This document shows, one piece after another, positions 1 through 10,343 of a stretch of DNA of 64,000 nucleotides. A program made the translations under genes and the position numbers. The first letter of the stretch is position 1, and each line of letters begins with the position of its first letter. The notes beneath the pieces were generated by a model. The model ran no database searches. It worked only from the letters and a program-made list of their open reading frames with translations, and was not told the origin of the DNA. The DNA lies in the NCBI GenBank assembly GCA_021397845.1, contig CM038046.1, positions 67,908,021 through 67,972,020 on the forward strand. Reading direction: 5' to 3'. The stretch is from Areca catechu. Its lineage: Eukaryota; Streptophyta; Magnoliopsida; Arecales; Arecaceae.

Positions 1-1
1 T

Positions 2-535
2 ATGAAAAATATTCTTAAGTACTTGAGAAGGACTAAGGATATTTTTCTGATATACGGAGGATCTGATCTTAAACTAGAAGCTTATTCAGATTTTAGTTTT
101 CAATCAGATCCAAATGATAGCAAATCTATTTCAAGGTATATTTTTACCCTAAATGGAGGAGCTGTAAGCTGGAAGAGTTCTAAACAGCAGACTGTAGCTG
201 ACCCAACAACTGAGGCAGAATACATTGCTGTTAGTGAAGCTACCAAGGAAGCTATCTGGATGAAGAAGCTCATCTCTGTGTTGGGCGTTGTTCCGGAGAT
301 TGTAGGTCCAGTACCACTTTACTGTGATAATACTGGAGCCATCGGTCAAGCTAAGGAACCAAGAGCTCATCACAAATCAAAGTACATTCTAAGACACTTC
401 CATCTCATTCGAGAGATTGTTGAAAGACAAGAAGTCTGCATTAAAAGAGTAGAATCGAAGAACAACATAGCAGACCCATTCACAAGGCTCTACCACAGCG
501 AGAGTTTGATCGCCACCTCGATTGTATGGGGTTAA
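2..535 (+). CDS. pol: copia pol C-terminus: end of reverse transcriptase and RNase H (partial)
   Basis: This is the C-terminal end of a copia polyprotein; RNase H degrades the RNA strand of the RNA/DNA hybrid during reverse transcription. The reading frame is open from the window edge for 177 residues. RNase H acidic residues are visible in order: Asp in YSDFSF (about residue 30), Glu in TEAEYIA (about 72), Asp in YCDNTGA (about 109) and Asp in NNIADPFTR (about 157). The order TEAEYIAVSEA - KEAIWMKKL - CDNTGAI - HHKSKYI - HLIREIVE is typical of plant copia. There is no stop or frameshift in the visible part, so this may be a fairly young copy. The true start lies upstream of the window. Confidence 0.9.
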   Translation: MKNILKYLRRTKDIFLIYGGSDLKLEAYSDFSFQSDPNDSKSISRYIFTLNGGAVSWKSSKQQTVADPTTEAEYIAVSEATKEAIWMKKLISVLGVVPEIVGPVPLYCDNTGAIGQAKEPRAHHKSKYILRHFHLIREIVERQEVCIKRVESKNNIADPFTRLYHSESLIATSIVWG

Positions 536-560
536 AATTTAAAGGTGATTAGCTTTAGTG

Positions 561-572
561 CAAGTGGGAGAT
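561..572 (+). other. Polypurine tract of the copia element
   Basis: The purine-rich run AAGTGGGAGAT lies directly before the LTR start TGAAAGG at 573. This is the usual plus-strand primer site of plant copia elements, just after the pol stop codon. Confidence 0.8.
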
Positions 573-1504
573 TGAAAGGTTTATGCCCTAAAGGCCAATC
601 GAAATGTTGTATTTCGATGGGATTTTCCTTTGTATCCCAAACCAATGTATTGACATTATCAATTAATAAAGGAATTTTATTTTCATCATACGCTGTGTCT
701 TAATTATTTTATTATTATATGATGAACCCCATAGATTAGGAATATGGTTCTAGGGTTATGATGAGATCATACCAGTGAGGCCTAAAGCCTTAAAACCCTA
801 ATCTAAAATATTCTCGATTGATGGGACGTTGAGTAGGGGATCAATGTTTCTGGCAAGACCAACACATCCTATGTATACTTGGTGAAGAGGGTGACTGATC
901 TCACAATCACTTGTGTTTGACACTAATACTAGGATGTGGGTGCTCATTAGAGAATGAGTTTATTGAATGGATCCAGCTTGAGAACATATAATGGAACATT
1001 ATCTATTTGTCAATAGATAGTTCTCATAGTGGGAGTAGTGCATGTGGTCCTTTAACCTGAGACTACCATGGTACCTTGTATACATGAATCCATACTTTGG
1101 TTCACACTGAATCATGACATTGAGTCATGCATGGGGTGATACTGGGTATGGTGGATTGCATATGGAGGTTGTGAGTAGGTCAAAAAAGAATCGATCAACC
1201 CTAGTAAGAGGGAATCGCATCCAGCTAATTTCGATCAAATGAAGATTCGAGAAATCTTTGATCAAAGTATGAACATTAGAAATAGTTACTAATGGTTCGT
1301 TAATGAATCATCATTATCAGATTGATCTAGGAATGAATATGAAATTAGATTTGACAGGTATCCATATCCATAATAAAATTCAGGGTGCAAGCTGATCGAA
1401 GGACTGAATTGCCCGATAACTCACCACTGAAGGGGATTTTGGTAATGCCACCAAAATTCCACATCTCCCGAGTAGGCATGATATGTTGCTAGATGTCAAT
1501 CTTG
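573..1504 (+). repeat. copia 3' LTR, left part
   Basis: The LTR begins TGAAAGGTTTATGCCC right after the polypurine tract. No coding potential is seen. It is interrupted at 1504 by the nested chromodomain element; bases 1500-1504 (TCTTG) are the left copy of that element's target duplication. Confidence 0.75.
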
Positions 1505-2959
1505 TGATGGGGGACTAATATGCATGCCATTTTTTTTGTATGTTTTACATGTTGAGTTAGGTGATTAATTCCCGAATTTCAGATCAAAATTATTTGTAGG
1601 GAATTTTGTATGAGTTTTTGAAGATCAGCATGCAGATTAGGACCTAGAAAAGTAGCAAAGAAGGACCACCGGGGCTGAGAAGCCTCGGTTAGGGCAAGTT
1701 CTCCTATAATAAAACTACTGGAGGTAGAGGGGTGTACCTGACAACATCTGTGAAGATCGCAGTGAAGGGGTCTCTCGTTCCTCGACGGATGCGGCCTGGA
1801 AAATCGAGCCAAAGACCAGCGGATACCCGGCTTTCTTCTCGGTGATCCGATTGAGGCTTGGCTGGAGTCGTTGGATTCGTAGGAACTCAGGGACCTGCAA
1901 ACGACCAGTCAGGGGTTAGAAAATTCACAAAGGAACAAGAAAACAAAGGAAAAATAGCAAGGGAAGGCTTCTTTTGGAGTGGGCGTCCAGGGATCTGGAG
2001 GGTTTGTTGGTAGCAGGAAGATGATTGCAAACACCGGGAAGAAGAACTCTCACAAACCCCTTTATGCACACAGCAGGGTATCACACCACTCAATAGAAGA
2101 ACTCAAGGTTTTCATTCATCAAAAATTCTCCTTCATATAAGAGGCTAGGGTCCCTTAATAGACCCTTAACCTTGGGCACCAAGTAAGGGTACATAAGTCT
2201 TTACATAAGAATCCTTTTCCCTCTCAAACCCTAGCTAGAAAATAAGGAAATATTAGGTAGAAAAATCCCTAAAAATTTTCTTGACTTGGTCAAGACTCCA
2301 AGGATGCCTAGGGGGCGTATTGGGCTTCTAGGAGCAGCAAAAGGCTGGCCCAAAGGGGCTCGGGTGCATGGATTTGGGCCTTGGAAGCTGGGGTGGCCTG
2401 GTAGCCAGGTAGCAGGAATATTTCCTGGTATCTTGCTTCTTAAGGGCTTGGGCTTGGCACCTGGGCTTGATTTCTTTGGGCTAGGATGCAGATGGACCTC
2501 TAGAATCATGGATGTCCTTATCTATGAATATGCTTTAGCATCTGGAAGGGAATTTGGGCATCTGGAGGGCATCTACAAGAAATTAGGGTTTTCTGAATTT
2601 TCCTCCTGGGGTCTTCAAATCTTCAAGCTGGGTTGGACTTATGCTATACTTCCATGTCTTCAATCTAGTTGGACTTGGTCTACACTTGTATGATATAGTC
2701 TTGAGTCTTCAGTATGCTTGGACAGGACTCAAAAAAATAAAATAAGCTCAACATGAGCTGACTAGCATTGGACTGAACTTGCTCAACATAAGCTGACTAG
2801 TACAGAACTGAAATAACAACTCAAAAGACTCAAACAACAACTAAAAAAAGGACTCGGATGGGCTAAGCCCTTATTACAGATGGACTCATAAATTATTGAT
2901 CAATTCATAGAGGGTTGAGAAGCCTCTACCTTATTCTGGTGCCTTTGGTGTCCGCACCA
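1505..2959 (-). repeat. 3' LTR of chromodomain element copy 1
   Basis: A 1455-bp repeat nearly identical by eye to 6284-7741, with scattered base changes and small indels. In element orientation it begins TGGTGCGGACACC and ends CCCCCATCA. An internal stretch (about 2231-2509) is also shared, in the other orientation, with the LTRs of the chromodomain element at 48996-55224. ORFs here are not genes. Confidence 0.93.
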
Positions 2960-3560
2960 ATTCTCCCGGGGTGGGAGGAACTCGACCCTGTCGAGTGAAG
3001 GTCAGACTGGCTCGCATATCTCTCGAGAAGGTCTGGGTTGAGGCATTGCAAGTCCTCTCGAGAAATCCACGAATCGTCCGACTCTGGCCGGCCTTGCCAT
3101 CGGACCAGGAAGCGTTGATAGTCATGGCCCTGGGTCATGATGGCTTGATCGTCCAGGATACGCTCGATCCGTTCTCCTCTCTCAAGCCAAATTTGTTTGT
3201 GGACACTCTAGGTTAGGGTCACTTACAATGAAAAGGAATAGGTCCAAAGGCCTCACTTGGTATCGCTGTCGATTCCCTATACTCAACCAGGTCTGTAATA
3301 TTGAAGGTAGAACTAATGCCCAAATCCGAAGGCAATTCTAACACCTAGGCATTTGATCCAACCTTCTCTATCACTTTAAAAGGTCCAGCTCTGCAAGCAT
3401 GAAGCTTCTTTTAGGCCTAAGCCTAACCAAGATAGAATCCACTACATCAAATTCTTTAATCCATCTTCGAGAATTAGCCAGTTGTTTTCAAAATTAGTGC
3501 AGGTGGTGAACATGTTGGGCACATGCAGACTCCTAACAAGATGATGCAAAGGACTCATAC
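2960..3560 (-). pseudogene. pol: Integrase C-terminal tail plus chromodomain of chromodomain element copy 1
   Basis: Reading on the minus strand from about 3500, decayed integrase-tail blocks appear, including KEFDVVDSILVRLRPKRS and GPFKVIEKVGSNA, then LPSDLGISSTFNITDLVEY. A chromodomain follows (3138-2926: YQRFLVRWQGRPESDDSWI, then NPDLLERY). In chromoviruses this domain binds histone marks and steers integration. The catalytic core upstream is missing. The chromodomain frame itself is open and runs a short way into the 3' LTR, as is usual in this group. Confidence 0.85.
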
Positions 3561-3717
3561 TGACACCTAAAGACTCGACTATGCATTCCTATCAAAGGAA
3601 ATTTTATTGAACTCTTTGGATCTAAACCTAATAGATTATAGGTTCTCTAGGTTTGATCCTAGCTTGACATGCACATGAAAATTTACAGTGAACTCTTAGC
3701 AAATTCCAAAGAGTATG

Positions 3718-4629
3718 CTAGAAGTAAGATGCAAACCTAACATGTGTGATGAATGCATGCAGTATGCTAATCTCAGTTAAATGCAATCTAATAATCCTAG
3801 AAATGCTGGAGGTGTTAGGCAAGGGCAGAAAATAGGAAGTGGGTTCAGAATTAGTTTGGTAGGGTAGGGAAAAAGGTTCAAAGTTAGTTGGATAAAGTTC
3901 GATATAAGAAGGCATGTCAGGGACTAATCCTAGACTAATGAGGCTAACCTTACGAGGTTGCGGTATAGCTATGGGGTTTGCATAATGGAAGGATGGGTTA
4001 CTAATCTCAGGGAAGAGGTCCTTAATGGGAACTATAGGAGGAGGCTCATCCTGAGGGTACTGATTCAAAGAGATCAAGTCCTTAATAAATTCTTCGAGTT
4101 CTTGTATTTTAGGACTAGACTCTATAATTTGGCTCTCTTCTATGGTTTCCTCAGGTAAGGCTCTAGCAGCAGTACCTAGGTTCTCTTCCTCTATTTGTTC
4201 TTCCACTATAGCTTCAGGTTGGATGTGGTCAAGGTCAACCACCTCTAGGTTGGCTTCTACCTGGGTATCTATTGGGTCAGCTAATTCTAGGTCATCTAAA
4301 GGTGTCTCCTCTTCTCCCTCATACTCATCCACTAAGTTTGCATCAGCTTCATACACTTCCGCGTTAATGTAAGCCTTGTCAATCTCAGGAATGGTTGGAG
4401 AAGGTCGGCTAGGGGAAAATTGGCTAGGTCCTGGTTTCTGATTATGGACACTAATCCTAGTAGGTTCAGGTTGCCTAAGGGGTAGTGGCTCACTACTGGG
4501 CTCATATTTAGGGGTGCTAATCTTATGGGGTTCAAGTTGACTAAGGGAAACCTGACTAGTACTAGATTGATATCTAAGGGTTATGGGCTCCCTAGGCTCA
4601 TAGGATAAGGGTGCAGATCTATGGGTCAC
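3718..4629 (-). CDS. Acidic, proline-rich ORF of chromodomain element copy 1, function unknown
   Basis: This is the longest open frame in the element (303 residues). The N-terminal half is rich in Pro, Ser and Glu with repeated YEP-like blocks; the middle is strongly acidic (EVYEADANLVDEYEGEEE, then many E and D). The C-terminal part carries DLFPEISNPSFHY, SLISLGLVPDMPS, TSYFLPLP and a final VRFASYF. The same order of blocks appears in the plus-strand element at about 52140-52900. It holds no zinc knuckle, protease or RT motif. It occupies the place of gag C-terminus and pol, so it could be a modified Gag or an unrelated protein. The start is uncertain, because a related frame upstream (4952-4626) may belong to the same protein. 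Confidence 0.55.
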   Translation of the reverse strand: MTHRSAPLSYEPREPITLRYQSSTSQVSLSQLEPHKISTPKYEPSSEPLPLRQPEPTRISVHNQKPGPSQFSPSRPSPTIPEIDKAYINAEVYEADANLVDEYEGEEETPLDDLELADPIDTQVEANLEVVDLDHIQPEAIVEEQIEEENLGTAARALPEETIEESQIIESSPKIQELEEFIKDLISLNQYPQDEPPPIVPIKDLFPEISNPSFHYANPIAIPQPRKVSLISLGLVPDMPSYIELYPTNFEPFSLPYQTNSEPTSYFLPLPNTSSISRIIRLHLTEISILHAFITHVRFASYF

Positions 4630-5405
4630 AGGATTATAAGATCTAGGGTCATAGGATTTGGGTTCAGCTCTATGGGTCTTGGGTCTACTGGACTCATGGG
4701 ATATGGGTTTGTAGATTCTAGAGTCAAGGGATTTGAAGTCATAAGATATATAGGTTGTGGGTATACTAGGCTTATAGGATGTGGGTAAATAGGATCTAGA
4801 GTCATAGGATCTAGGTTCAGTATCATAGTATGGGTCAGGCTAAGTGGCTCTCCTAGGTTCAACCTCTCGGTATGGATCAGGGTTTGGGGTCCTCCTAGGT
4901 TGAGGATTGTAGTACGGGTCAGGATAAGGGGCTCTCCTAGGTTCGACCTCATGGTATAGATCAGGGTTTGGGGTCCTCATGGGCTCAGTATTATAGTATG
5001 GGTCATGATGATGGGCTCTCCTAGGTTCAACCTCTCGGTAGGGATCAGTGTTTGGGGTCCTCCTAGGTTGAGATTGTAGTACGGGTCAGGATGAGGGGCT
5101 CTCCTAGGTTCGACCTCATGATATAGATCAGGATTTGGGGTCCTCCTAGGTTGAGGGGGCTCAGGATCTGGATCAGACTGTGACCCATGGGTTCTTTGTA
5201 TGGTCCCTACAAGGCCTTCTAACTGGTCAAACCTGTTGGCAAGATGGTCAATTCTGTTGTTGGTTTGGGTACTAGACTGAGTTAACTGGGCCATGGATTG
5301 GGTTAGTTGCTCAGTGAGTGCTTTTATTTGGGCTTGCAAATTTTTCATGGTTTCAGACATTTGTGAAAGAGGTGAGTGATGTGAAACCCCTAATCTAGTG
5401 CTCAT
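4626..5405 (-). pseudogene. Gag-like coiled-coil ORF with 28-residue repeats, frameshifted
   Basis: From the Met at 5405 the protein opens with a Gln/Leu-rich heptad region (NLQAQIKALTEQLTQSMAQL, then NRIDHLANRFDQLEGLVG) that looks like a coiled coil. It continues into Pro/Arg-rich repeats (EPRRTPNPDLYHEV, EPRRAPHPDPYYN). These are encoded by an 84-bp tandem repeat at about 4846-5180. One repeat unit has lost a base, which shifts the frame near 5070, and translation continues in the frame 4952-4626. The chromodomain element at 48996-55224 has a matching Gln-rich coiled-coil start. The assignment as a Gag relative rests on position only. Confidence 0.5.
4846..5180 (-). repeat. 84-bp coding tandem repeat (4 units)
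   Basis: The phrase GGCTCTCCTAGGTTC recurs at 4846, 4930, 5014 and 5097. Spacing is 84, 84 and 83 bp; the short interval reflects a one-base loss. A period of 84 bp equals 28 codons, matching the Pro/Arg repeat of the ORF. Confidence 0.8.
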
Positions 5406-6270
5406 GCAAGACTCGATCAGACCGACTATAGCTGACTAGACCTAGAGTCCAAACTAGATGCTCAATCAGGGTGGCAAACTAGCCTATAGTAATCCTGTAC
5501 TCAGCCAGGCAGGTGTATGGGGAGTGTTAGGTCCCTGATTGCCAATCCTAGACACCAATCAGAGATTGGCCAGGTAGGCGGACCAGCACACAAGCCCTTC
5601 GGGATTGAATCCCTAAACCACCATTCTAGACACTGAGCACAAGGCACACACAGGTTAACTTGACACAATGATCTAACACTAGCCCGTACCTGACCAGTTG
5701 GTGTCCCTAGCCCACTAGGGCAAATTAAGTCTAGTTAATTTTAGGTTAAGGCTTGGGATCGAATGCAAGGGATGTGATTTTGGGCTAAGGAGAGGTGATC
5801 AAATCCTCCCCCCATCTGATATAGCAAGAGTGCCCTTAAAAGTAAATTATGCAATGATGGCAGGCAGATGAGGATGCAAATTAGGGTTTAGATGTTTTTG
5901 GTATTTTTGGAGAATATGTAATTTTTTTTTTTTGGTATTTTCTTAAATAGAAGAAAACTTTCAAATCATGGCCTAATATGCTGGAAATATACTAAAATTA
6001 AAAGATATGCAAAAGATGCTAAACAAAACCCTAAAACTTCCAAACTTGTCTTGCTGAAAAAACAGAGTCAAAAATTTGCAGGCTGTATTTTGGCTTGAAG
6101 AAAATTCACAGTCCATAATAAAACTTTCAAAAATAATTAAAATTACAGTGAATCATGTTGAATCCAGCAAAAGAAATTTTAGAATTTTTGTAGTTTTTAT
6201 CAGGGAGAAATAATTAAAATAACAAAGTATATACAGACTAAAAATTACAGAAAATAAGCGCTAATCTAAA
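5406..6270 (-). other. 5' untranslated leader of chromodomain element copy 1
   Basis: This stretch lies between the primer binding site and the first Met of the coiled-coil ORF. It is AT-rich near 5880-6250 and holds no open frame of note. It corresponds to the leader at 50560-51690 in the second copy. Confidence 0.6.
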
Positions 6271-6281
6271 CTCTGATACCA
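6271..6281 (-). other. Primer binding site, initiator Met tRNA type
   Basis: On the minus strand the sequence TGGTATCAGAG begins 2 bases after the LTR end (CATCA). This is the usual plant PBS complementary to the 3' end of initiator methionine tRNA. Confidence 0.88.
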
Positions 6282-6283
6282 AA

Positions 6284-7741
6284 TGATGGGGGACTAATAT
6301 GCATGCCATTTTTTTTGTATGTTTTACATGTTGAGTTAGGTGATTAATTCCTAAATTTCAGATCAAAATTGTTTGTAGGGAATTTTGTATGAATTTTTGA
6401 AGATCAGCATGCAGATTAGGACCTAGAAAAGTAGCAAAGAAGGACCGCCGGGGCTGAGAAGCCTCGGTTAGGGCAAGTTCTCCTACAATAAAACAACTGG
6501 AGGTAGAGGGGTGTACCTGACAATGTCTGTGAAGATCTCAGCGAAGGGGTCTCTCGTTCCTCGACGGATGCGGCCTGGAAAATCGAGCCAAAGACCCGAG
6601 GATACCCGGCTTTCTGCTCGGTGATCCGATTAAGGCTTGGCTGGAGTCGTTGGATTCGTAGGAACTCAGGGACCTGCAAACGACCAGTCAGGGGTTAGAA
6701 AATTCACAAAGGAACAAGAAAACAAAGGAAAAACAGCAAGGAAAGGCTTCTTTTGCAGTGGGCGTCCAGGGATCTGGAGGGTTTGTTGGCAGCAGGAAGA
6801 TGATTGCAAACACCGGGAAGAAGAACTCTCACAAACCCCTTTATGCACACAGCAGGGTATCACACCACTCAATAGAAGAACTCAAGGTTTTCATTCATAA
6901 AAAATTCTCCTTCATACAAGAGGCTAGGGTCCCTTAAATAGACCCTTAACCTTGGGCTCCAAGTAAGGGTACATAAGTCTTTACATAAGAATCATTTTCC
7001 CTCTCAAACCCTAGCTAGAAAATAAGGAAATATTAGGTAGAAAAATCCCTAAAAATTTTCTTGACTTGGTCAAGACTCCAAGGACACCTAGGGGGGCGTG
7101 TTGGGCTTCTAGGAGAAGCAAAAGGCTGGCCCAAAGGGGCTCGGGTGCATGGCTTTGGGCCTCTGGAAGCTGGGGTGGCCTGGTAGCCAGGTTGCAGGAA
7201 TATTCCCTGGTATCTTGCTTCTTAGGGGCTTGGGCTTGGCACCTGGGCTTGATTTCTTTGGGCTAGGATGCAGATGGACCTCTGGAATCATGGATGCCCT
7301 TATCTATGAATATACTTTGGCATCTGGAAGGGAATTTGGGCATCTGGAGGGCATCTGCAAGAAATTAGGTTTTTCTAAATTTTCCTCCTGGGGTCTTCAA
7401 ATCTTCAAGCAGGGTTGGACTTGTGCTATACTTCCATGTCTTCAATCTAGTTGGACTTAGTATTCACTTGTATGATATAGTCTTGAGTCTTCAGTATGCT
7501 TGGACAGGACTTAAAAAAATAAAATAAGCTCAACATGAGCTGACTAGCATTGGACTGAACTAGCTCAACATAAGCTGACTAGTACAGAACTGAAATAACA
7601 ACTCAAAAGACTCAAACAACAACTAAAAAAAGGACTCAGATGGGCTAAGCCCTTATTACAGATGGACTCATAAATTATTGATCAATTCACAGAGGGTTGA
7701 GAAGCCTCTGCCTTATTCTGGTGCCTTTGGTGTCCGCACCA
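6284..7741 (-). repeat. 5' LTR of chromodomain element copy 1
   Basis: A 1458-bp repeat matching 1505-2959. In element orientation it starts TGGTGCGGACACC at 7741 and ends CATCA at 6284. ORFs here are LTR shadows and match those in the partner LTR. Confidence 0.93.
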
Positions 7742-7746
7742 TCTTG

Positions 7747-9278
7747 TCTTTTGGGGAATTGATTGAATTATAGTAATTCAATCAGTTAATTAGAATTTGA
7801 TTCTAATTGACCTAGTCGGGCTAGCTTGACTTGACCTAAATCGGTTTGGATGAGATCAAATTGAATCAGGCCAAGTTACACCCGGACTCACTGCTGGCTA
7901 GATGTGGAACCCAATGGGTCACACACAAAAGGGTTCTGATCAAGGTTTTAATTTGATTAAACCATGTTTGTAGGTGAACATGCTAGCACGTGTTGCAAAC
8001 CCTATCACCAGGGTTCGAACCAGGTTCCAATTTATGTTAATATTAATCCTAATTAAGAAAAATTAAATTTGGCTAAGAGGTTGGGTCTGATCACCTTTAA
8101 TTGGGTCAGTATTTATCTGGTTTTGAGAACCAGATAGCCTTCCTTGGACACGTGGTCTTTGTGGCATGTGGAATGGTCAAAGCATGTAAAGTTTTGGCAC
8201 AAATGGTTTCCCACGATAATAAATCATGAGAAAAAAGAAGGGGCACCTTCTTTGGATGAAGAGTCCTTCTGTAATAAGCAGAGGACCAAGTCAAACCTCT
8301 TTCATGCCTCTTGGAGTCTTCCACGCCCCTTGGGATAACTCTTCATGCCAAAGGAAAAAGAGTCCATGCCCCTTGGGTCTCTTGGAACTAAGAATGAAAA
8401 GTTGTATCCATTCTTTTTCCACGCACCTTTTTGAGAAAGAAAAAATGCGTGGACTCTTCTGGTTGGCATCCGCACAGGGTGAAGTGCTATTTCAAAAAAG
8501 GCCAAATGACTTTTGGATGGGTTTTGATGCATGTATAAGTGAAGGGAGGCGACGTATGATTGAAACAACGTAATGTTTCATCATAAGGGCTTTCTGATAC
8601 ACTTAACTTAGATTTAAATAATCCAAGTGTTGCATAGATAGACCAAAAGCCATGTCCTAATAGAGGATTGCTTCTCTTCACATGAGAAGTCTTCTCTGGC
8701 ACCCCTGGCTATGCTATAAATAGAATAGCGCACCCAAGGTGTTTTATTATCTATCCGAAGTCTTCAAAGTGCTCTTCTTTCTTATTACATCCTATTCTCT
8801 TATCCTAAACACTCTAGCCATTTTAGGACAAGGTCTTTGGAAGGCCTAAGTGTGTTTAAATCATGAGAGGAATTAGGGAAAAATAAAGAAGAGAAGAAGA
8901 GAAAGAAGAAGGGAAGAAGTAGAAAGGCTGATTCAAAGAAGAGTTAGTCCAATTGGATTTGACTTTGCCCAAATCCAATTAGGCTCGGGTCCAAGAGTCT
9001 AATAGGTGGAACCAAGTTGCAAGAAGGTGCTGGTGTCTTGATCAAGCCCCATGTGGATCACCATTGGAGGGCAAACACTTGGGCGCCTGGTGGAGGAGAA
9101 GACTAAATCAAGGTTTTCTTCATCGGATTGGATATTAGCGATTAAAGTTAGTATTTAAACCCTAATTTATATTTTATGATTTATGTTCATAATAAGGTGT
9201 TCTTGGGATAAGGGTTTGGTAGTGTTTTCAAGATAAATTTTGAAATCCACGCTTTTGCCCTGATCACCAAACCCATCA
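7747..9278 (+). repeat. copia 3' LTR, right part
   Basis: Continuation of the LTR that starts at 573, after the nested element and its second TCTTG. A TATA box (CTATAAATAG, 8714-8723) lies in the expected region. The end is placed at ...AAACCCATCA, where a minus-strand copia protease fragment begins. ORFs within (for example 8226-8573) have no recognisable content. Confidence 0.65.
8714..8723 (+). promoter_or_regulatory. TATA box of the copia LTR
   Basis: CTATAAATAG in a GC-richer setting inside the LTR. It is the likely core promoter that would drive the R-U5 start of the element's transcript. Confidence 0.6.
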
Positions 9279-10343
9279 CATAGTACCAGTCTTTCAATTA
9301 TAAAGTTTTGCTCGAAGGTAATAATAATAGATAGGTGCCCTAGCTTTTGCTTGAATGGCTTCACCACTTGCACCATAAAGCTCGAAGTTATCCTTCTTCA
9401 AGCTCCTAATTCTATGAAGTCCATGCAAAGACTTACATATATGAGACCCACATGCGGTATCCAATACCTATGAATCAGAAGCTAAAGTACTCAATGACAA
9501 GTTAGTTTGTATCATATATAATCCTTTTGATGCACCACCAGTATCAAGCTTCAAACTAGCAAGATATGTCTTATAGTTTTTCTTCTACTATCCCTGCTTG
9601 TTGTAATGAAAATAGGTTCCATTAGTAGAAGGCTTCTTTGCTTTCTTCTTCTTCTGGATGCTTTTCTTAGGGTTCCATTCTCTCTTTGAAACCTTCTTCA
9701 TTACTGTTTTCTTCTTCCCATCAATTAAAAAAAGATAAGACTTGTCCCCTTTAAAATGGCTCTCAGCTATCTTAAGCTTGTTAAGTAGCTCAAGTAATGA
9801 AAGGTTCAGTTTGTTCATGTGATAGTTCATGATAAATTGAGAGAAGGAATCTTGGAATGATTCCAAGATCAAGTCCTGATTAAGCTCTCCATCCATAACA
9901 AACCTTAATTGACCAAATCGAGTGATTAAGTCAATCATCTTTAGTACATGGACTTGAAAGGACAAGCCCTCACTCATACATGCTCGGAATAACTGCTTTG
10001 ATATTTCATATTGAGTAGCCCTACTTTGCTCTCCATAAAGCTCTTTGAGATTGAGTAGTATGGATTAAGGTACTATTTCTTCATATTGCCTCTATAATTT
10101 ATTATTGATAGAGGCCAACATAATCCACTTAACAATTAAATTATCATTCTGCCACATTTTATATGTGGCCCTTTCCTCCTTCGAAGCATCATCTTTAATC
10201 GGATCTTGATCAAAAGAATCAAGGATGTAGGATACCTTCTCCTGAGTTAAGATAATTCTTAGGTTCCTTAACCAATTAATATAATTGGGACCAGTCAACA
10301 TATTGGCATCTAAAATGCCCTGCAATGATAAAGTAGAAGCCAT
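9279..10343 (-). pseudogene. gag: Older copia element: gag and start of protease, truncated
   Basis: On the minus strand gag starts at Met 10343 (MASTLSLQGILDANMLTG, then NYINWLRNLRIIL). It is broken between 10092 and 9977 and continues through 9977-9588 with a basic C-terminus (KKKKAKKPSTNGTYFHYNKQG). The last residues are where the CCHC zinc knuckle would start. Further on (about 9580-9290) a decayed protease can be read, including VLDTACGSHIC, where the active-site DTG/DSG has become DTA. The fragment stops at the copia LTR boundary near 9279, so the rest of its pol probably lies left of the window, separated by the copia insertion. Confidence 0.75.

Larger units (their letters stand above)
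1505..7741 (-). mobile_element. Complete chromodomain Ty3/gypsy element, reduced and probably non-autonomous (copy 1)
   Basis: Two long direct repeats (1505-2959 and 6284-7741) with TG...CA ends flank a 3.3-kb internal region. A perfect 5-bp target duplication TCTTG lies at 1500-1504 and 7742-7746. On the minus strand the order is 5' LTR (6284-7741), initiator-Met-type primer binding site (6271-6281), coiled-coil ORF (5405-4977), acidic ORF (4629-3718), integrase tail and chromodomain (about 3500-2960), purine-rich tract, 3' LTR (1505-2959). Protease, reverse transcriptase, RNase H and the integrase core are absent. The element at 48996-55224 has the same layout. It sits in the 3' LTR of the copia element, so it is the younger insertion. 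Confidence 0.93.
1..9278 (+). mobile_element. Ty1/copia LTR retrotransposon, 3' end only, interrupted by a nested element
   Basis: The window opens inside a plus-strand copia element. Its RNase H domain (2-535) is followed by a polypurine tract near 561-572 and a 3' LTR starting at 573 (TGAAAGG). That LTR is cut at 1504 by the chromodomain element (1505-7741) and resumes at 7742/7747 after the duplicated TCTTG. The LTR seems to end around 9278, where sequence switches to an unrelated minus-strand copia protease. Its total length without the insert is about 2.46 kb, which is long for copia. The 5' part of the element is off the left edge, so the right boundary cannot be confirmed by LTR comparison or target duplication. 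Confidence 0.8.

Noticed and set aside
2286..2693. 135-residue open frame, repeated near 7066-7460, with antisense partners in the LTRs at 49173 and 53994
   Set aside because: All lie inside LTRs. The similarity is LTR homology, not a protein family.
8226..8573. 115-residue open frame
   Set aside because: Within the copia 3' LTR, downstream text includes the TATA region, and no domain is recognisable.
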